64,000 bases of DNA from Alphaproteobacteria bacterium (GCA_024742735.1 JANSXV010000005.1:1-64000); one strand, 5' to 3'; shown: positions 25,455 to 35,676, counted from the first letter of the stretch. Notes: a model not told the origin generated them from the letters alone. Translations and numbers: made by a program.

Positions 25455-28400
25455 TCAGCCGCGCGCGACCGCCGCCAGCTCGCGCAGCTGGGTGGAGCAG
25501 ATCGCGACCTTTGACAGGCTCCAGCTGCCCGCCGCGGCCACCTCGTTGAGAGCCCGGTCCGCCCGGTCCACCTCGTCGGCGTTGGCGCTGGTCCAGCTCT
25601 CCACCAGGCTCTCCGCCCAGTCCCGGTTCGGATCTTCGACACCTGAGGCGAGCGATCCGCCGGCGTGAGCGGCGTAAGCCATCATGGCCGTGCAAAGGCC
25701 CTGCTGGCTGGCGTAAAGGTCCTCGATCAGGCGGCGCATGGCCAGCCGGTCCCAGTGCAGGGTCGAGGACAGCTGCCCGCCCGCGCCGCGCAGGCGGTCA
25801 AAGCTGAAGCGTCCGCCGATGGCGTGGTACAGCCAGGCCGCGGCCGGCAGCGGCCAGTCATGGTCTGCGGCCAGGTCGATCACATCCGAGCTCGAGGTCA
25901 GCGGACGCAGGCGCGCCACCGCACGGGCGAGCTCTTCAGGCGCGCCGCCCTTCATGTAGACCTTGGCGCGCGACTCAACGCCTTCGGAGTCGAACGGCGA
26001 GGCGAAATCGGCGACCAGCTCCTTCAGGGTGTCCACGCCGGGCTGGTAGCGGGCGATGACCTCGTCGATGGCCATGTCCGCCCCGCCCCGGCCGCGCCGC
26101 GCCAACCAGTAGGTCTGACGGCGCAGAAGCCGGATCACCTCGTCATGGAGACGGGTCTGCACCTCGGCGGGAACCTTGTTGTCCAGCGCGTTGATCTGAT
26201 CAGTGTAATCCTTGAAGCGGAACATCACGCGGCCAGCCTCGAAGGCGCGCGCGATAGAGCCGGCGTCCGCGCCAGTGCTCTCGATGGCGCGCGAGATGAA
26301 GGTCGGCCCGCCCAGATTGACCATGTCATTGGCCAGGCGCGTGGCGACGATTTCGCGCTTCAGGCGGTGGCCGTCCATGGCTTCGGCGTACCCGGCCAGC
26401 TGATCAGGGAAGTAGGTGATCAGCGTGTCGCGGAAGTGGGCGTCGTCGGGCACGGATGAGGCCACGAGCGCGTCGAACAGCGTGATCTTGGCGTAGCTGA
26501 TCAGCACCGCGATCTCCGGCCGGGACAGGCCGAGCCCCTGCTCCTTCAGCTCGCGGATCTTTTCCGGCGCCGGCAGGCCCTCGACCTTGCGGTCCAGGCG
26601 GCCGTCGGCCTCCAGGCGCTCCATGAAGCGCTCATGGGCGTCGATGTCCTCCCGGGCATGCTCGCGGGCGATCGTCAGCGCCAGGGTCTGGTCGTAATTG
26701 TGCTCCAGCACGTGCTCGGCGACCGCATCGGTCATGTCTTCGAGCAGGGTGTTGCGGTCCTCCAGCTTCATGGCGCCGTCGCGAACCATGGGGTTGAGGA
26801 GGATCTTGATGTTCACCTCGTGGTCGGAGCTGTCGACGCCGGCGGAGTTATCAACGAAGTCCGCGTTCACCCGGCCGCCCGCTTGCGCGAACTCGATCCG
26901 CGCGGCCTGGGTCATGCCCAGATTGGCGCCCTCGCCCACGACCTGGGCGCCGAGCTCCTCGGCGTTGATGCGCAGGGCGTCGTTGGCCTTGTCGCCGACC
27001 TCCCAGTTCTGCTCCCCGGAGGCCTTCACATAAGTGCCGATGCCGCCGAACCAGAGCAGCTCGGATTTCGCCTTCAACAACGCCTGGATGAGGTCGTTGG
27101 GCGCGGCGGTCTTGCCTTTAAGCCCCGTCAGGGCGCGGATCTCGTCGGTCAGGGCGATGGACTTGGCAGAGCGCGAGAAGACGCCGCCACCCTTTGAAAT
27201 CAGGCTCTGATCATAGTCCTGCCAGCTCGACCGCGGCTGCTCGAACAGGCGCTTGCGCTCCTCCCAGGTGCGTTCCGGGTCTTCGGGGTTCGGATCGATG
27301 AAGATGTCGCGATGGTCGAAGGCGGCCACGAGCCTGATCTGTTTCGACAGAAGCATGCCGTTGCCGAACACGTCGCCGGACATGTCTCCCACGCCCATGA
27401 CGGTGAAGGGCTCGGACTGGATGTCCTTGCCCATTTCGCGGAAATGGCGCTGGACGCTGACCCACGCGCCGCGGGCGGTGATGCCCATCTTCTTGTGGTC
27501 ATAGCCAGCTGATCCGCCAGACGCGAAGGCGTCGCCGAGCCAGAAATCGTATTCGCTCGTGGCCACGCCATTGGCCATGTCGGAGAAGGTCGCCGTGCCC
27601 TTGTCGGCGGCGACGACGAGATAGGGGTCCTCATCGTCCCAGCACACGACGTCGTCCGGGCGCTTCACGGAGTCTTCGACCAGATTATCGGTGATATCCA
27701 ACAGGCCCCGCAGGAAGACCTTATAGGCCTCCTGACCCTCAGCCATGAACGCGTCTCGGTCGGAGCGGTCGGGCAGGCTCTTGGGGTAGAAGCCGCCCTT
27801 GGAGCCGACCGGCACGATGACTGCGTTCTTCACCTGCTGGGCCTTCACCAGACCTAGCACCTCGGTGCGGAAGTCCTCCCGCCGGTCCGACCAGCGCAGG
27901 CCGCCGCGCGCGACCGGGCCGAAGCGGATATGCACCCCCTCCACGCGCGGGCTCCACACGAAGATCTCGCGATAGGGCTTGGGTGCAGGCAGGTCACGAA
28001 CCTTGCGCGAGGCGATCTTCAGGCTGATCCAGGGCTTGGGCGCGCCGGCGTCGTCGGTCTGGTAGAAATTGGTGCGCAGCACGGCCTCGAGCAGACGAAG
28101 AATCCGGCGCAACGCCCGATCGTGATCCAGGCTCGCCACCGCGTCGAGCGCCGCGCGGACCTCCTGCGAAATCGCCTTGGCTTTGTCGTCGCGCTCATCG
28201 AGGGCAAGGTCCAGGGACGGGTCGAAACGCACCGCGGCGTAGTCCAGCAGCTTGCGCGCGATCTCCGGCTGGGCCGCGAAGGCCTCTTCCTGAAGCGCCT
28301 GGGACGGGTCCATGCCGGATTGCTGGCGATAGCGCGCGCACGTGCGCAGGAAAGCCGCTTCGCGCCAGCTGACCCCGATGGCCAGGACCAGACGGTTGAA

Positions 28401-30368
28401 GCCATCGCTCTCGGCCCGTCCGTCCAGTATGGCCAGCAGCGCCTCCTCGAAGGCGTCCGCCACATCGGCCACATCGGCGATCTCGCCGGCGGCAGTGCGC
28501 GCTTCGAACTCGTGGACCCAGACCTTTTCATCAAGGCCCGCCTCACCGTCGGTCTCCCGGCGCACCGCAAATCCGGCCTCGGACAGGACGCGCAGGCCCA
28601 GATTCTCCAGCACGGGCAGGACGTTGGACAGAGCCAACGGTTCGCCGACGCTGTACAGCTTGACCCGCAGGCAGTCACTGGCGTCGCCGCCGCAGCGGTA
28701 GGCGCGCGCCTCCATGGCGCGGTCCTCGGTCAGGCGCTCCATGCGCTCGATATCGGCCAGCGCTTCTTCGGGCGTGAATTGCTCGCGATAGCCGGCTGAA
28801 TACCCGCCGACATAGCGCGTCACCGCCCGGCGCAGATCCGCGCTGTCGCTGGCCCGCGCCGCGCCGTGCAGGTCGTCCTCCCAGGTGCGCGCCAGAGCGA
28901 CAATACGGCGCTCCAACTCGATGGGGTCGGGTTCAGGATGGCTGAACGGATCAAGCCCGATGATGAAGTGCACCCTCGCCAGAGGTCCGTCGCCAAAGCG
29001 GGGGTAGAAGGCGGACAGCCGACCGTTGAAGGCCTTTCGGATTTCCTCCCCGGCCTCCTCGCGAACCTTGGAATTGTACCGGTCGCGCGGCACGAAGAGC
29101 AGGCAGGACACGAAACGGTCGAACTGATCGCGCCGCATGAACAGCTTGGTGCGCGGCCGGTCATAGAGGTGGAGAATCCCCAGCGAGATCTCCAGTAGAT
29201 CGCTTTCGGTGGTCTGGAACAGCTCGTCGCGGGGATAGTTCTCCACGATGTTCTGAAGCTTCTTGGCCGAGTGGGAGCCCGGCGCCTTGCCGGCCTTCTC
29301 CAGAACCCGGCGGACCTTGCGACGGATCAACGGCACCTCGCGCGCCATCTGGTCATAGGCTTCGGCGGTGAACAGGCCGACGAAGCGGGTCTCGCCGATG
29401 ACGTGCCCGTCCTCGCTGTAGCGTTTGACCCCGATGTAATCCATGTAGACCCGCCTATGGACGCGGCTGGTCATGTTCGCCTTGGCTACGATCACGGGGC
29501 TCGGCGCATTCATGTAGGCTTCGATCGCCGGGCTGAGGAGCAGCGGTTCCGCGCTCTGGCGCAGCACGTGACGGTCAGGATCGCGCAGCACGCCGCGGCC
29601 GGCCTCGGTGACCACAGTGGGCTCACCCTTCAGCTTGCCGGCGCCATCCAGGTCAAAGCGCAGCGTGCGGCAGCCCAGGAAGGTGAAATGGTTGTCGCGC
29701 AGCCATTGCAGGAAGCTCAGCGACTCATCGAGCTCCTCGCGGCTGGCCGCCGTCTTGGCCTTGGACAGATGCTCGATGGCCTCGTCCATCTGGGCGCGCA
29801 TGTCCGACCAGTCCTCGACCGCGTCACGCACGTCAGACAACGTCGCGCGCACACCGGCCTCGAGCCGCTCGCGCACGGCGTCAGACAACGGATCGAGATG
29901 GACCTGGATCATGGACTCCGGCAGGCAGCGCCCGCCCGACGTGACGCGCGCGCCGTCCTCGTCACGGCGCACCTGGACCACCGGGTGGAACATGGCGACC
30001 ACATCCAGACCCTGGCTGGCGATCTCACCCATGATGGAATCCACCAGGAAGGGCCGGTCCTGACCGATCACCTCCAGAATGTCGCGCCCCAGATCACGTC
30101 CGTCCGCGCCTTTCGCGCTGCGCACCCGGATCTTGATCTTCTCGCCGGGACGCTCCTGGCCCAGACCCCAGAATTCCGAGGCCAGAAGCGCGGTGTCCTC
30201 CAGGTCCAGCGCGCTCATGTCCTCGGCCAGCGCATCGCCCCAGACCTGCAGGAGGAAGCTTTCCGCATCCGCGCTCAGCGCGCCATAATCGTCCTTGAAG
30301 CGTGCTTTCGCGGCGGACAGGAAGGCGTCCTTGTCGAAGGCGTAGGCGACGCTGACGACGGCGTTCAT
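25455..30368 (-). CDS. gdhB: NAD-specific glutamate dehydrogenase (180-kDa type)
   Basis: 1637 aa from ATG 30368 (AGGAG 7 nt upstream; the frame runs to 30452). This very large family (GDH-180/NAD-GDH) has N-terminal ACT-like and regulatory regions and a central catalytic domain, here around residues 800-1270, with KGGFYPK, GDMSGDVFGNGML and NPEDPERTWEERKRL. It converts glutamate to 2-oxoglutarate with NAD, feeding carbon into the TCA cycle. In Caulobacter the homologue also contacts FtsZ (KidO partner GdhZ); whether that holds here is unknown. The length agrees with the family. Confidence 0.95.
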   Translation of the reverse strand: MNAVVSVAYAFDKDAFLSAAKARFKDDYGALSADAESFLLQVWGDALAEDMSALDLEDTALLASEFWGLGQERPGEKIKIRVRSAKGADGRDLGRDILEVIGQDRPFLVDSIMGEIASQGLDVVAMFHPVVQVRRDEDGARVTSGGRCLPESMIQVHLDPLSDAVRERLEAGVRATLSDVRDAVEDWSDMRAQMDEAIEHLSKAKTAASREELDESLSFLQWLRDNHFTFLGCRTLRFDLDGAGKLKGEPTVVTEAGRGVLRDPDRHVLRQSAEPLLLSPAIEAYMNAPSPVIVAKANMTSRVHRRVYMDYIGVKRYSEDGHVIGETRFVGLFTAEAYDQMAREVPLIRRKVRRVLEKAGKAPGSHSAKKLQNIVENYPRDELFQTTESDLLEISLGILHLYDRPRTKLFMRRDQFDRFVSCLLFVPRDRYNSKVREEAGEEIRKAFNGRLSAFYPRFGDGPLARVHFIIGLDPFSHPEPDPIELERRIVALARTWEDDLHGAARASDSADLRRAVTRYVGGYSAGYREQFTPEEALADIERMERLTEDRAMEARAYRCGGDASDCLRVKLYSVGEPLALSNVLPVLENLGLRVLSEAGFAVRRETDGEAGLDEKVWVHEFEARTAAGEIADVADVADAFEEALLAILDGRAESDGFNRLVLAIGVSWREAAFLRTCARYRQQSGMDPSQALQEEAFAAQPEIARKLLDYAAVRFDPSLDLALDERDDKAKAISQEVRAALDAVASLDHDRALRRILRLLEAVLRTNFYQTDDAGAPKPWISLKIASRKVRDLPAPKPYREIFVWSPRVEGVHIRFGPVARGGLRWSDRREDFRTEVLGLVKAQQVKNAVIVPVGSKGGFYPKSLPDRSDRDAFMAEGQEAYKVFLRGLLDITDNLVEDSVKRPDDVVCWDDEDPYLVVAADKGTATFSDMANGVATSEYDFWLGDAFASGGSAGYDHKKMGITARGAWVSVQRHFREMGKDIQSEPFTVMGVGDMSGDVFGNGMLLSKQIRLVAAFDHRDIFIDPNPEDPERTWEERKRLFEQPRSSWQDYDQSLISKGGGVFSRSAKSIALTDEIRALTGLKGKTAAPNDLIQALLKAKSELLWFGGIGTYVKASGEQNWEVGDKANDALRINAEELGAQVVGEGANLGMTQAARIEFAQAGGRVNADFVDNSAGVDSSDHEVNIKILLNPMVRDGAMKLEDRNTLLEDMTDAVAEHVLEHNYDQTLALTIAREHAREDIDAHERFMERLEADGRLDRKVEGLPAPEKIRELKEQGLGLSRPEIAVLISYAKITLFDALVASSVPDDAHFRDTLITYFPDQLAGYAEAMDGHRLKREIVATRLANDMVNLGGPTFISRAIESTGADAGSIARAFEAGRVMFRFKDYTDQINALDNKVPAEVQTRLHDEVIRLLRRQTYWLARRGRGGADMAIDEVIARYQPGVDTLKELVADFASPFDSEGVESRAKVYMKGGAPEELARAVARLRPLTSSSDVIDLAADHDWPLPAAAWLYHAIGGRFSFDRLRGAGGQLSSTLHWDRLAMRRLIEDLYASQQGLCTAMMAYAAHAGGSLASGVEDPNRDWAESLVESWTSANADEVDRADRALNEVAAAGSWSLSKVAICSTQLRELAAVARG

Positions 30369-30538
30369 GGCGGGGCTCCTGGGCGTGCGGGCGAATACCC
30401 GCAAAATCGAGAGGGTTGCGGCGCAGACTATCCTGCTCGGCGCCGCATTCAAGCCGCCGCGTGGAGTGGACGTGCAGCCCCGGTCATGCTGAATTCCCCG
30501 CTGTCATCCGTCCGACATTTTCCCGTTAGGAGTTCGCC

Positions 30539-31231
30539 ATGCCCCACGCCCTGATCACAGGCGCCAATCGCGGCATCGGGCTGGAACACGCCCGTCAGCT
30601 TCTGGAGCGCACCTGGACCATCACGGCCGCCGTGCGCGATCCAGACGCCGCGTCCGACCTGAAAGCCCTCGACCCCGGCGATGGCCGGCTGCGCATCGTG
30701 AAGTACGACGCCTCCGACCTGGGGGCGGCTGAATCGCTGAAGTCCCAGGTCGAAGGACCCATCGACATCCTGTTCGCCAACGCCGGCGTCATGGGTCCGG
30801 CCAGCCAGAACGACTATCGCACGGCGGCCAGCGAGGAGTTCCTGGACGTGATCCGGATCAACTCGGTCGCTCCGCTCGCCCTCGCCGGGGCTTTCGCTGA
30901 CCAGGTGGCGGCCAGCCAGATGAAGGTGATCGCGCTTCAGTCCAGCCGCATGGGCTCCATCGCCGATAATGATTCCGGCGGGCGGTATGTGTACCGCGCC
31001 TCCAAGGCGGCGTTGAACGCGGTCGGCAAATCGCTGAGCGTGGATTTGAAGGATAAGGGGATCACCGTGCTGATCCTTCATCCCGGCTGGGTGCGCACCG
31101 ATATGGGCGGGCCTAACGGCAATCTGACCGTGACCGAATGCGTGGACGGCCAGCTGGACCTGATCGCGCGGGCCAATCCGGCCATGAACGGGCGCTTCTT
31201 CCACTCAAACGGTCAGGACCTGCCCTGGTGA
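30539..31231 (+). CDS. SDR-family oxidoreductase
   Basis: 230 aa. N-terminal Rossmann motif TGANRGIG; NNAG equivalent is NAG in FANAGVMG; active-site Tyr and Lys in YRASK after a conserved Ser. Resembles the sniffer/carbonyl-reductase-like classical SDRs. Cofactor probably NADP, substrate unknown. AGGAG lies 6 nt before the ATG. Divergent from gdh, and followed by a strong terminator. Confidence 0.9.
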   Translation: MPHALITGANRGIGLEHARQLLERTWTITAAVRDPDAASDLKALDPGDGRLRIVKYDASDLGAAESLKSQVEGPIDILFANAGVMGPASQNDYRTAASEEFLDVIRINSVAPLALAGAFADQVAASQMKVIALQSSRMGSIADNDSGGRYVYRASKAALNAVGKSLSVDLKDKGITVLILHPGWVRTDMGGPNGNLTVTECVDGQLDLIARANPAMNGRFFHSNGQDLPW

Positions 31232-31258
31232 ACCGGCCGTCCTGACCGCCCGAAACAC

Positions 31259-31293
31259 AAAGCCCCGCAGCCTGAACGCTGCGGGGCTTTTTT
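31259..31293. terminator. strong bidirectional-type terminator
   Basis: AGCCCCGCAGC (31261-31271) and GCTGCGGGGCT (31278-31288) pair perfectly around a 6-nt loop, followed by TTTTTT; AAA precedes it, so it could act in both directions. It ends the SDR gene. Confidence 0.9.
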
Positions 31294-31301
31294 GTTGGGG
31301 C

Positions 31302-31385
31302 GGCGGCGCCGGACGGGGACAGGTGTGTCCGGCGCCGCCTGACAGGCCTCATCGGGCAGGCTGGGGGGACGCACTTTGAGGCCTG
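31302..31385. repeat. two further inverted repeats in an intergenic region
   Basis: GGCGGCGCCGGAC (31302-31314) pairs perfectly with 31327-31339 over 13 bp. CAGGCCTCA (31343-31351) pairs with TGAGGCCTG (31377-31385). They follow the SDR terminator directly. No T-run follows either. They may be a REP-like element or part of an untranslated RNA. Confidence 0.5.
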
Positions 31386-31424
31386 ATGCTGTTCCAGCGG
31401 CGTACCGCCCGCCGGTAATTCACC

Positions 31425-31526
31425 CTATCGGGGTATGTAGAGCGCCGCGCCGGATGTGCAAGCGGCGACGCAAGCGGCGCTGATCGCGATCGCAGCCGCG
31501 AGCGCCAGGGAGATGTAACGGGCCAT
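31425..31526 (-). CDS. possible small lipoprotein, 33 aa
   Basis: A short frame reads MARYISLALAAAIAISAAC then VAACTSGAALYIPR. A basic start, a hydrophobic core and a Cys after AA look like a lipoprotein signal with little mature protein, in the manner of entericidin-like peptides. The ribosome site is weak (GAGA). It stands alone in the 445-bp gap between the SDR and the flavoprotein genes. No homologue is recognised. Confidence 0.35.
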   Translation of the reverse strand: MARYISLALAAAIAISAACVAACTSGAALYIPR

Positions 31527-31676
31527 GGTTCAAGTCTCTTCTATCGACTGTGGCGCGGGCTGACCCCGCGTCTTCTGGGTTATTCATATGGCGTTCAGAT
31601 CCGCCGGCGCCAGACACGCCCGGTCACGGATGCGTGAGAGACAGCGTTTCCCGCGCGGAAAGGATCGCCTTCCGCT

Positions 31677-33068
31677 TTAACCCGACCCTGTGAGCCGGCC
31701 CAGATTGCCGGCGGCCGCCATGGCCGCGGCGCCGACCTCTTTCAGGATCGCCTGGCGCGCGGCGTCGTCCTTGGGAATTTCGCGTGCGATCCTTGAATAG
31801 CCGTCCAGCCTGGAGTTTCCGACCCATTCGCGCACAGCCGGGTGTTTGGAACAGGCGTAACGGTTGATCATGTCCGCCGTCAGCCCGGCGATAAAATCGT
31901 TCACGGTGTCGGTCAGCGGCAGGGGCTGGGCGAACCCATTCTTTTCGTCATCGGTCTCGAACGTCGCCTCCAGGAAAGCGGCGAAGGCGGCGGAGAAGGG
32001 CAGCATGGGAAAGCGCGTCATCTGCAGCGTGATGCGCCCCGGCGCGAACACCGGTTTCAGGTCGCGCACCGGCAGCGCGGTGGTGGTGCAATCGATGACC
32101 AGCGTCTCCGGCGATGAGGCGATCTCCGACCCGTCATCGAGGATGACCCGCTCCGCCTCGGCCCGGCCAACGCGCCGGCCGCGCACGGTGTTCCTGATCG
32201 AGCGCAGAAGCGCCAGCTCGCCCTCGCTGATCGTGGCGGCGTGGAACATGGTCGGCTGGACGTCCGGGTCGAGGCGCAGCCAGGCGCCGCACGCCTCCAT
32301 GTTCGCGCACAGCTCCTGGGCGTTCGCCGCTTCGGCCATGGCGCGGCGCTGGGCGGCGAAATTGCCGAACGTGCTTTCGAAGAATTCAGGTCCGGGCTGG
32401 GTGTATTTCCGGTTCAGGAACCAGGGATCTCGCGAGACGATCCAGGCGAGCCGGTCCGCTGGCACGCCGTTCTCCAGCAGCCAGACGCAGACGTCCACCC
32501 CGGTCTTGCCGGCGCCGACCACGACAAAACGCTCCGCCTTCGCCGCCAGACGCGGCAGGGCGTTGGGCGGGACGACCCAGGCGCCCTCCGCCACTTCGAA
32601 CTTCGGACCATGGGTCGCCGGCACCGCGTTCTCATACCACGTCGCGTCGACGGTCTTGCGGCGCACCTCCACCCGGCTTTCCTGGCCCGACAGGACATGG
32701 CGCAGCGTTCCGTCCTCGCGCACTTCGGTCAGCGGCCGGTAGGTCACGCGGCCCGACGGCAGCAGCCGGTCGCGCATGAGGGCGTGGAAATAGGCCAGGA
32801 TTTCGGGGCCTTCAGCCAGCTCCATGAAGCCGGCGTTGGGTCCGGACGTCTCCACCCGGTCCCGGCCCATGGAGGTGGATTCCACCCCGTAGAAGATCGC
32901 CGGCTGGTGCAGCTTCACAAAGCTGTAGGCGTCGTTCCAGTGCCCGCCGGGGGCGGAACGCTTGTCCACGATCGTCATTGTCGCGTCGCTGCGCGTCAGA
33001 AGCTCGTCGGCGAACGCCAGCCCCATGGCGCCCGCGCCGATGATCAGATAGTCGGTGGTGTCGGTCAT
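31677..33068 (-). CDS. FAD/NAD(P)-dependent oxidoreductase
   Basis: 463 aa. N-terminal FAD-binding motif (LIIGAGAMGLAFADEL) with GGHWNDAYSFVKLHQP after it; a second Rossmann motif (VVGAGKTGVDVCVWL) for NAD(P). The double-nucleotide layout is that of flavin monooxygenase/lysine-N-hydroxylase-like enzymes. The C-terminal part is largely helical and not diagnostic. Substrate unknown. GGAGG lies 4 nt before the ATG. Confidence 0.85.
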   Translation of the reverse strand: MTDTTDYLIIGAGAMGLAFADELLTRSDATMTIVDKRSAPGGHWNDAYSFVKLHQPAIFYGVESTSMGRDRVETSGPNAGFMELAEGPEILAYFHALMRDRLLPSGRVTYRPLTEVREDGTLRHVLSGQESRVEVRRKTVDATWYENAVPATHGPKFEVAEGAWVVPPNALPRLAAKAERFVVVGAGKTGVDVCVWLLENGVPADRLAWIVSRDPWFLNRKYTQPGPEFFESTFGNFAAQRRAMAEAANAQELCANMEACGAWLRLDPDVQPTMFHAATISEGELALLRSIRNTVRGRRVGRAEAERVILDDGSEIASSPETLVIDCTTTALPVRDLKPVFAPGRITLQMTRFPMLPFSAAFAAFLEATFETDDEKNGFAQPLPLTDTVNDFIAGLTADMINRYACSKHPAVREWVGNSRLDGYSRIAREIPKDDAARQAILKEVGAAAMAAAGNLGRLTGSG

Positions 33069-33187
33069 GGAGCCTCCGGCGACAATGCCGCAGACAGCCT
33101 AGCGCTCCCGCCTGCAAACGCCAGCACGGCGGCTGCGACCGCGCGCAAGGCGCAGATCCCAATTCGCGATCTGTTTTGAAGAAAAAA

Positions 33188-33262
33188 TGGAGCGGGCGAT
33201 GAGATTCGAACTCACGACCCTCACCTTGGCAAGGTGATGCTCTACCCCTGAGCTACGCCCGC
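33188..33262 (-). tRNA. tRNA-Gly (anticodon GCC)
   Basis: The minus strand folds into a full cloverleaf: a 7-bp acceptor stem GCGGGCG/CGCCCGC, a D-arm with AGCTCAGGGGTAGAGC, an anticodon stem-loop CACCTTGCCAAGGTG (GCC) and a T-arm with GTTCGAATC. CCA is encoded at 33188-33190. Six T residues follow directly, a likely terminator. It decodes GGC and GGT. Confidence 0.97.
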
Positions 33263-33303
33263 TCATATCCTGCGTGACAGGGCCCGGTCGGAACCGAGGC
33301 GCG

Positions 33304-33333
33304 GTATATCGCGCAGGCCGACGCGTTTTGCAA
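33304..33333 (-). promoter_or_regulatory. candidate tRNA-Gly promoter
   Basis: On the minus strand TTGCAA (33328-33333) and ATATAC (33304-33309) are 18 bp apart, placing transcription start about 35 bp before the tRNA 5' end. Confidence 0.42.
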
Positions 33334-33399
33334 GCCCGCCGTTGACGTCAGATGCACACCGCTTGCAGCACTGCGCGCTCACCGCTAACGCATGGAACC

Positions 33400-33921
33400 A
33401 TGACCTCATACCCCATCCCGCCCTCACCGCCCGCCAACCGGGAGAGCCTGCTGGCCTATCTCGACGCATTGGGCATCGCCCATCACACAGTCGATCACGC
33501 CCCGGTCTTCACGGTCGCCGAAGCCGACGCGGTGAAGGACGCCATGCCAGGCGGCCATACCAAGAACCTGTTCCTGAAGAGCAAGAAGGACGAGCTGGTT
33601 CTGATCAGCGCACACCAGGACACGGCTGTCGCACTCAACAGCCTGCACCGGTCGCTGGGCACGGGCCGCTTCTCCTTCGGCAAGCCGGACCTTCTGCTGG
33701 AGGCGCTGGGCGTAACGCCGGGCTCGGTGACCGCGTTTGCGATCATCAATGATCCCGGCCGGCGCGTGCGCTTCATTCTGGATGAAGCGCTCATGGCCCA
33801 TGACATCGTGAACTTTCACCCGCTGAAGAATGACGCCACCACGGCGATCAGCCGCGAGGATCTCCTGACCTTCGTGCGCGCGCTCGGGCGCGAACCGGAG
33901 ATCATGGCGTTGACTGGCTGA
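33400..33921 (+). CDS. prolyl-tRNA deacylase (ProXp/YbaK family)
   Basis: 173 aa from ATG 33400; the frame opens earlier at 33352, but family members start just before the helix [35 protein letters not shown] and [14 protein letters not shown] are the editing-domain motifs of the PrdX/ProXp-ala group, which hydrolyses Ala- or Cys-tRNA(Pro) in trans. No ProRS gene is nearby. Function by family; specificity between ProXp-ala and other members is not certain. Confidence 0.87.
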   Translation: MTSYPIPPSPPANRESLLAYLDALGIAHHTVDHAPVFTVAEADAVKDAMPGGHTKNLFLKSKKDELVLISAHQDTAVALNSLHRSLGTGRFSFGKPDLLLEALGVTPGSVTAFAIINDPGRRVRFILDEALMAHDIVNFHPLKNDATTAISREDLLTFVRALGREPEIMALTG

Positions 33922-34000
33922 AGCCATCGCGCCCTTGCGATCCAGCAGCAAGGCGGCCACTTATGGGCGACGCGAACCTGACACGACGGAGACAGAAGCC

Positions 34001-34948
34001 ATGGCGATCCTAGGACCGGACGGCGCGCCGCAATCCACAGCCGCCGACGCCGGCGCCGCCCCTGCGGGCGCCCCGGATGGAAATCTGGTGAAGGACGGCA
34101 CGGACCAGTCCTTCATGGAGGACGTGATCGAGCCCTCCAAAGAGGTTCCGGTCCTGGTCGACTTCTGGGCGCCCTGGTGCGGGCCGTGCCGCACGCTGGG
34201 TCCGATCATCGAGCGCGCGGTCACCGCCGCACAGGGCGCAGTGAAGCTGGTGAAGGTCAATATCGACGAGAACCCGGGCGTCGCCGGTCAGCTGCGCATC
34301 CAGTCCATTCCCGCCGTCATTGCGTTCAAGGACGGCCAGCCGCTCGACGGCTTCATGGGCGCCCTGCCGGAAAGCCAGGTTACAGAGTTCATCAAGCGCA
34401 TCTCCGGACAGTCGTCCGGTGAGGATATCGCAGCGCTGATCGAACGCGCCGATGCGGCGCTGGCGCAAGGCGACGCCGGCGGAGCCGCTCAGGACTACGC
34501 CAACGCCCTGCAGATGGACCGGGAAAACCCGGACGCCCTCGCCGGTCTGGCGCGGGTCTACATGCTCAGCGGCGAGCCGGGAAAGGCCAGCGAGGTGCTG
34601 GACTCAGCTCCCGAGCCCAAGAAGACTCATCCCGCGATCGCGGCGGTGCGCGCGAGCCTGGAACTCGCCGGCGAAACCGAAGGCGCGAGCGACCTGCAGG
34701 AGGCCGAGGCTGCAGCGGCGAAGGCCTCGAAAGATCCCGGCGCCCTGTTCGAGCTGGGCCGGGCGCGGCTGGCCGCCGGCGACATGGACGGCGCGGCGAA
34801 CGCCCTTCTGGATTCCATCGCTGCGGACCGGGAATTCGACGACGGGGCGGCCCGCCGCCTGCTGCTGCGCATTTTCGACGCGGCGGGTCCGGCGTCCGAT
34901 CTGGCCAAGGCCGGCCGGCGGCGGCTGTCGTCCATCCTTTTCAGCTAG
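34001..34948 (+). CDS. cnoX: CnoX/YbbN-type thioredoxin-TPR chaperedoxin
   Basis: 315 aa from ATG 34001 (GGAG 9 nt upstream). A disordered Ala/Gly-rich leader of about 30 residues, a thioredoxin domain with the intact WCGPC site (Cys60, Cys63), then TPR-like helices to the end. E. coli CnoX lacks the CXXC pair; alphaproteobacterial forms such as that of Caulobacter keep it and act as both holdase and reductase. It protects proteins from oxidative aggregation and hands them to GroEL or DnaK. Likely co-transcribed with the Lon-N, Trm112 and DUF971 genes that follow. Confidence 0.9.
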   Translation: MAILGPDGAPQSTAADAGAAPAGAPDGNLVKDGTDQSFMEDVIEPSKEVPVLVDFWAPWCGPCRTLGPIIERAVTAAQGAVKLVKVNIDENPGVAGQLRIQSIPAVIAFKDGQPLDGFMGALPESQVTEFIKRISGQSSGEDIAALIERADAALAQGDAGGAAQDYANALQMDRENPDALAGLARVYMLSGEPGKASEVLDSAPEPKKTHPAIAAVRASLELAGETEGASDLQEAEAAAAKASKDPGALFELGRARLAAGDMDGAANALLDSIAADREFDDGAARRLLLRIFDAAGPASDLAKAGRRRLSSILFS

Positions 34949-35037
34949 GGGTTTTTCGCGCGGCCCGGCGCGCTAGGTTAGTGGCAGACACGAGGCTCGA
35001 GCCGGTCCGGCCGGCGCTGACCAGGAGCAAGGCGATC

Positions 35038-35676
35038 ATGACCGAAGGCGTGGAACCGCCCGGCGAACTGCCGCTCTTCCCGATCCGCGGGTGCATCCTG
35101 CCCCCGGGCGAGCACCTGCCCCTGAACGTGTTCGAGCCGCGCTATCTGAACATGATCGACGACGCCATGGCCGGCGACCGGCATATCGGCGTGATCCAGC
35201 CGACCGATCAGGGTCCGCGCGAGCGCCCGGCGCTGGAGCGCGTGGGCACGGCCGGGCGCATCGTCTCCCATTCAGAGACCGAAGACGGGCGTTATCTGAT
35301 CGTGCTCGCCGGCGTCATGCGCTTCACCGTCGCCAAAGAACCCGACCGGATGACGCCCTATCGGATCGCCCGGGCCGATTATCGCGGCTTCGAGCACGAC
35401 CTGCAGCCGCGCCCGCTAAGCGATGACGCCGGCCGGACGGCGTTTTTCACCCGGCTGCGGCGCTTCTTTGATCTGACTGGACTGGAGGCGGACTGGGACA
35501 GCATCGAGCGGGCGCCGCTCGGCGCCATCGTGGACAAGGTCGCCATGGCCGCCCCGTTCGACCCCGAGGCCAAGCAGGCCTTGCTGACTGCGCCGACACC
35601 AGGCGACCGGGCTGAGCGCCTGTCGGCCTTCATGGATGCGGCGCTGGATTCGGCCGGTCCATCAGGCCAGGCCTAG
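35038..35676 (+). CDS. Lon substrate-binding (N-terminal) domain protein
   Basis: 212 aa from ATG 35038 (AGGAG 10 nt upstream; a GTG at 34981 is less likely). It opens [32 protein letters not shown], the LON N-domain pattern (LPLFPL...LP...L.I.E.RY). There is no ATPase or protease part. In alphaproteobacteria it stands next to cnoX and a Trm112 gene, as here. Probably an adaptor or substrate-binding protein; role not established. Confidence 0.88.
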   Translation: MTEGVEPPGELPLFPIRGCILPPGEHLPLNVFEPRYLNMIDDAMAGDRHIGVIQPTDQGPRERPALERVGTAGRIVSHSETEDGRYLIVLAGVMRFTVAKEPDRMTPYRIARADYRGFEHDLQPRPLSDDAGRTAFFTRLRRFFDLTGLEADWDSIERAPLGAIVDKVAMAAPFDPEAKQALLTAPTPGDRAERLSAFMDAALDSAGPSGQA

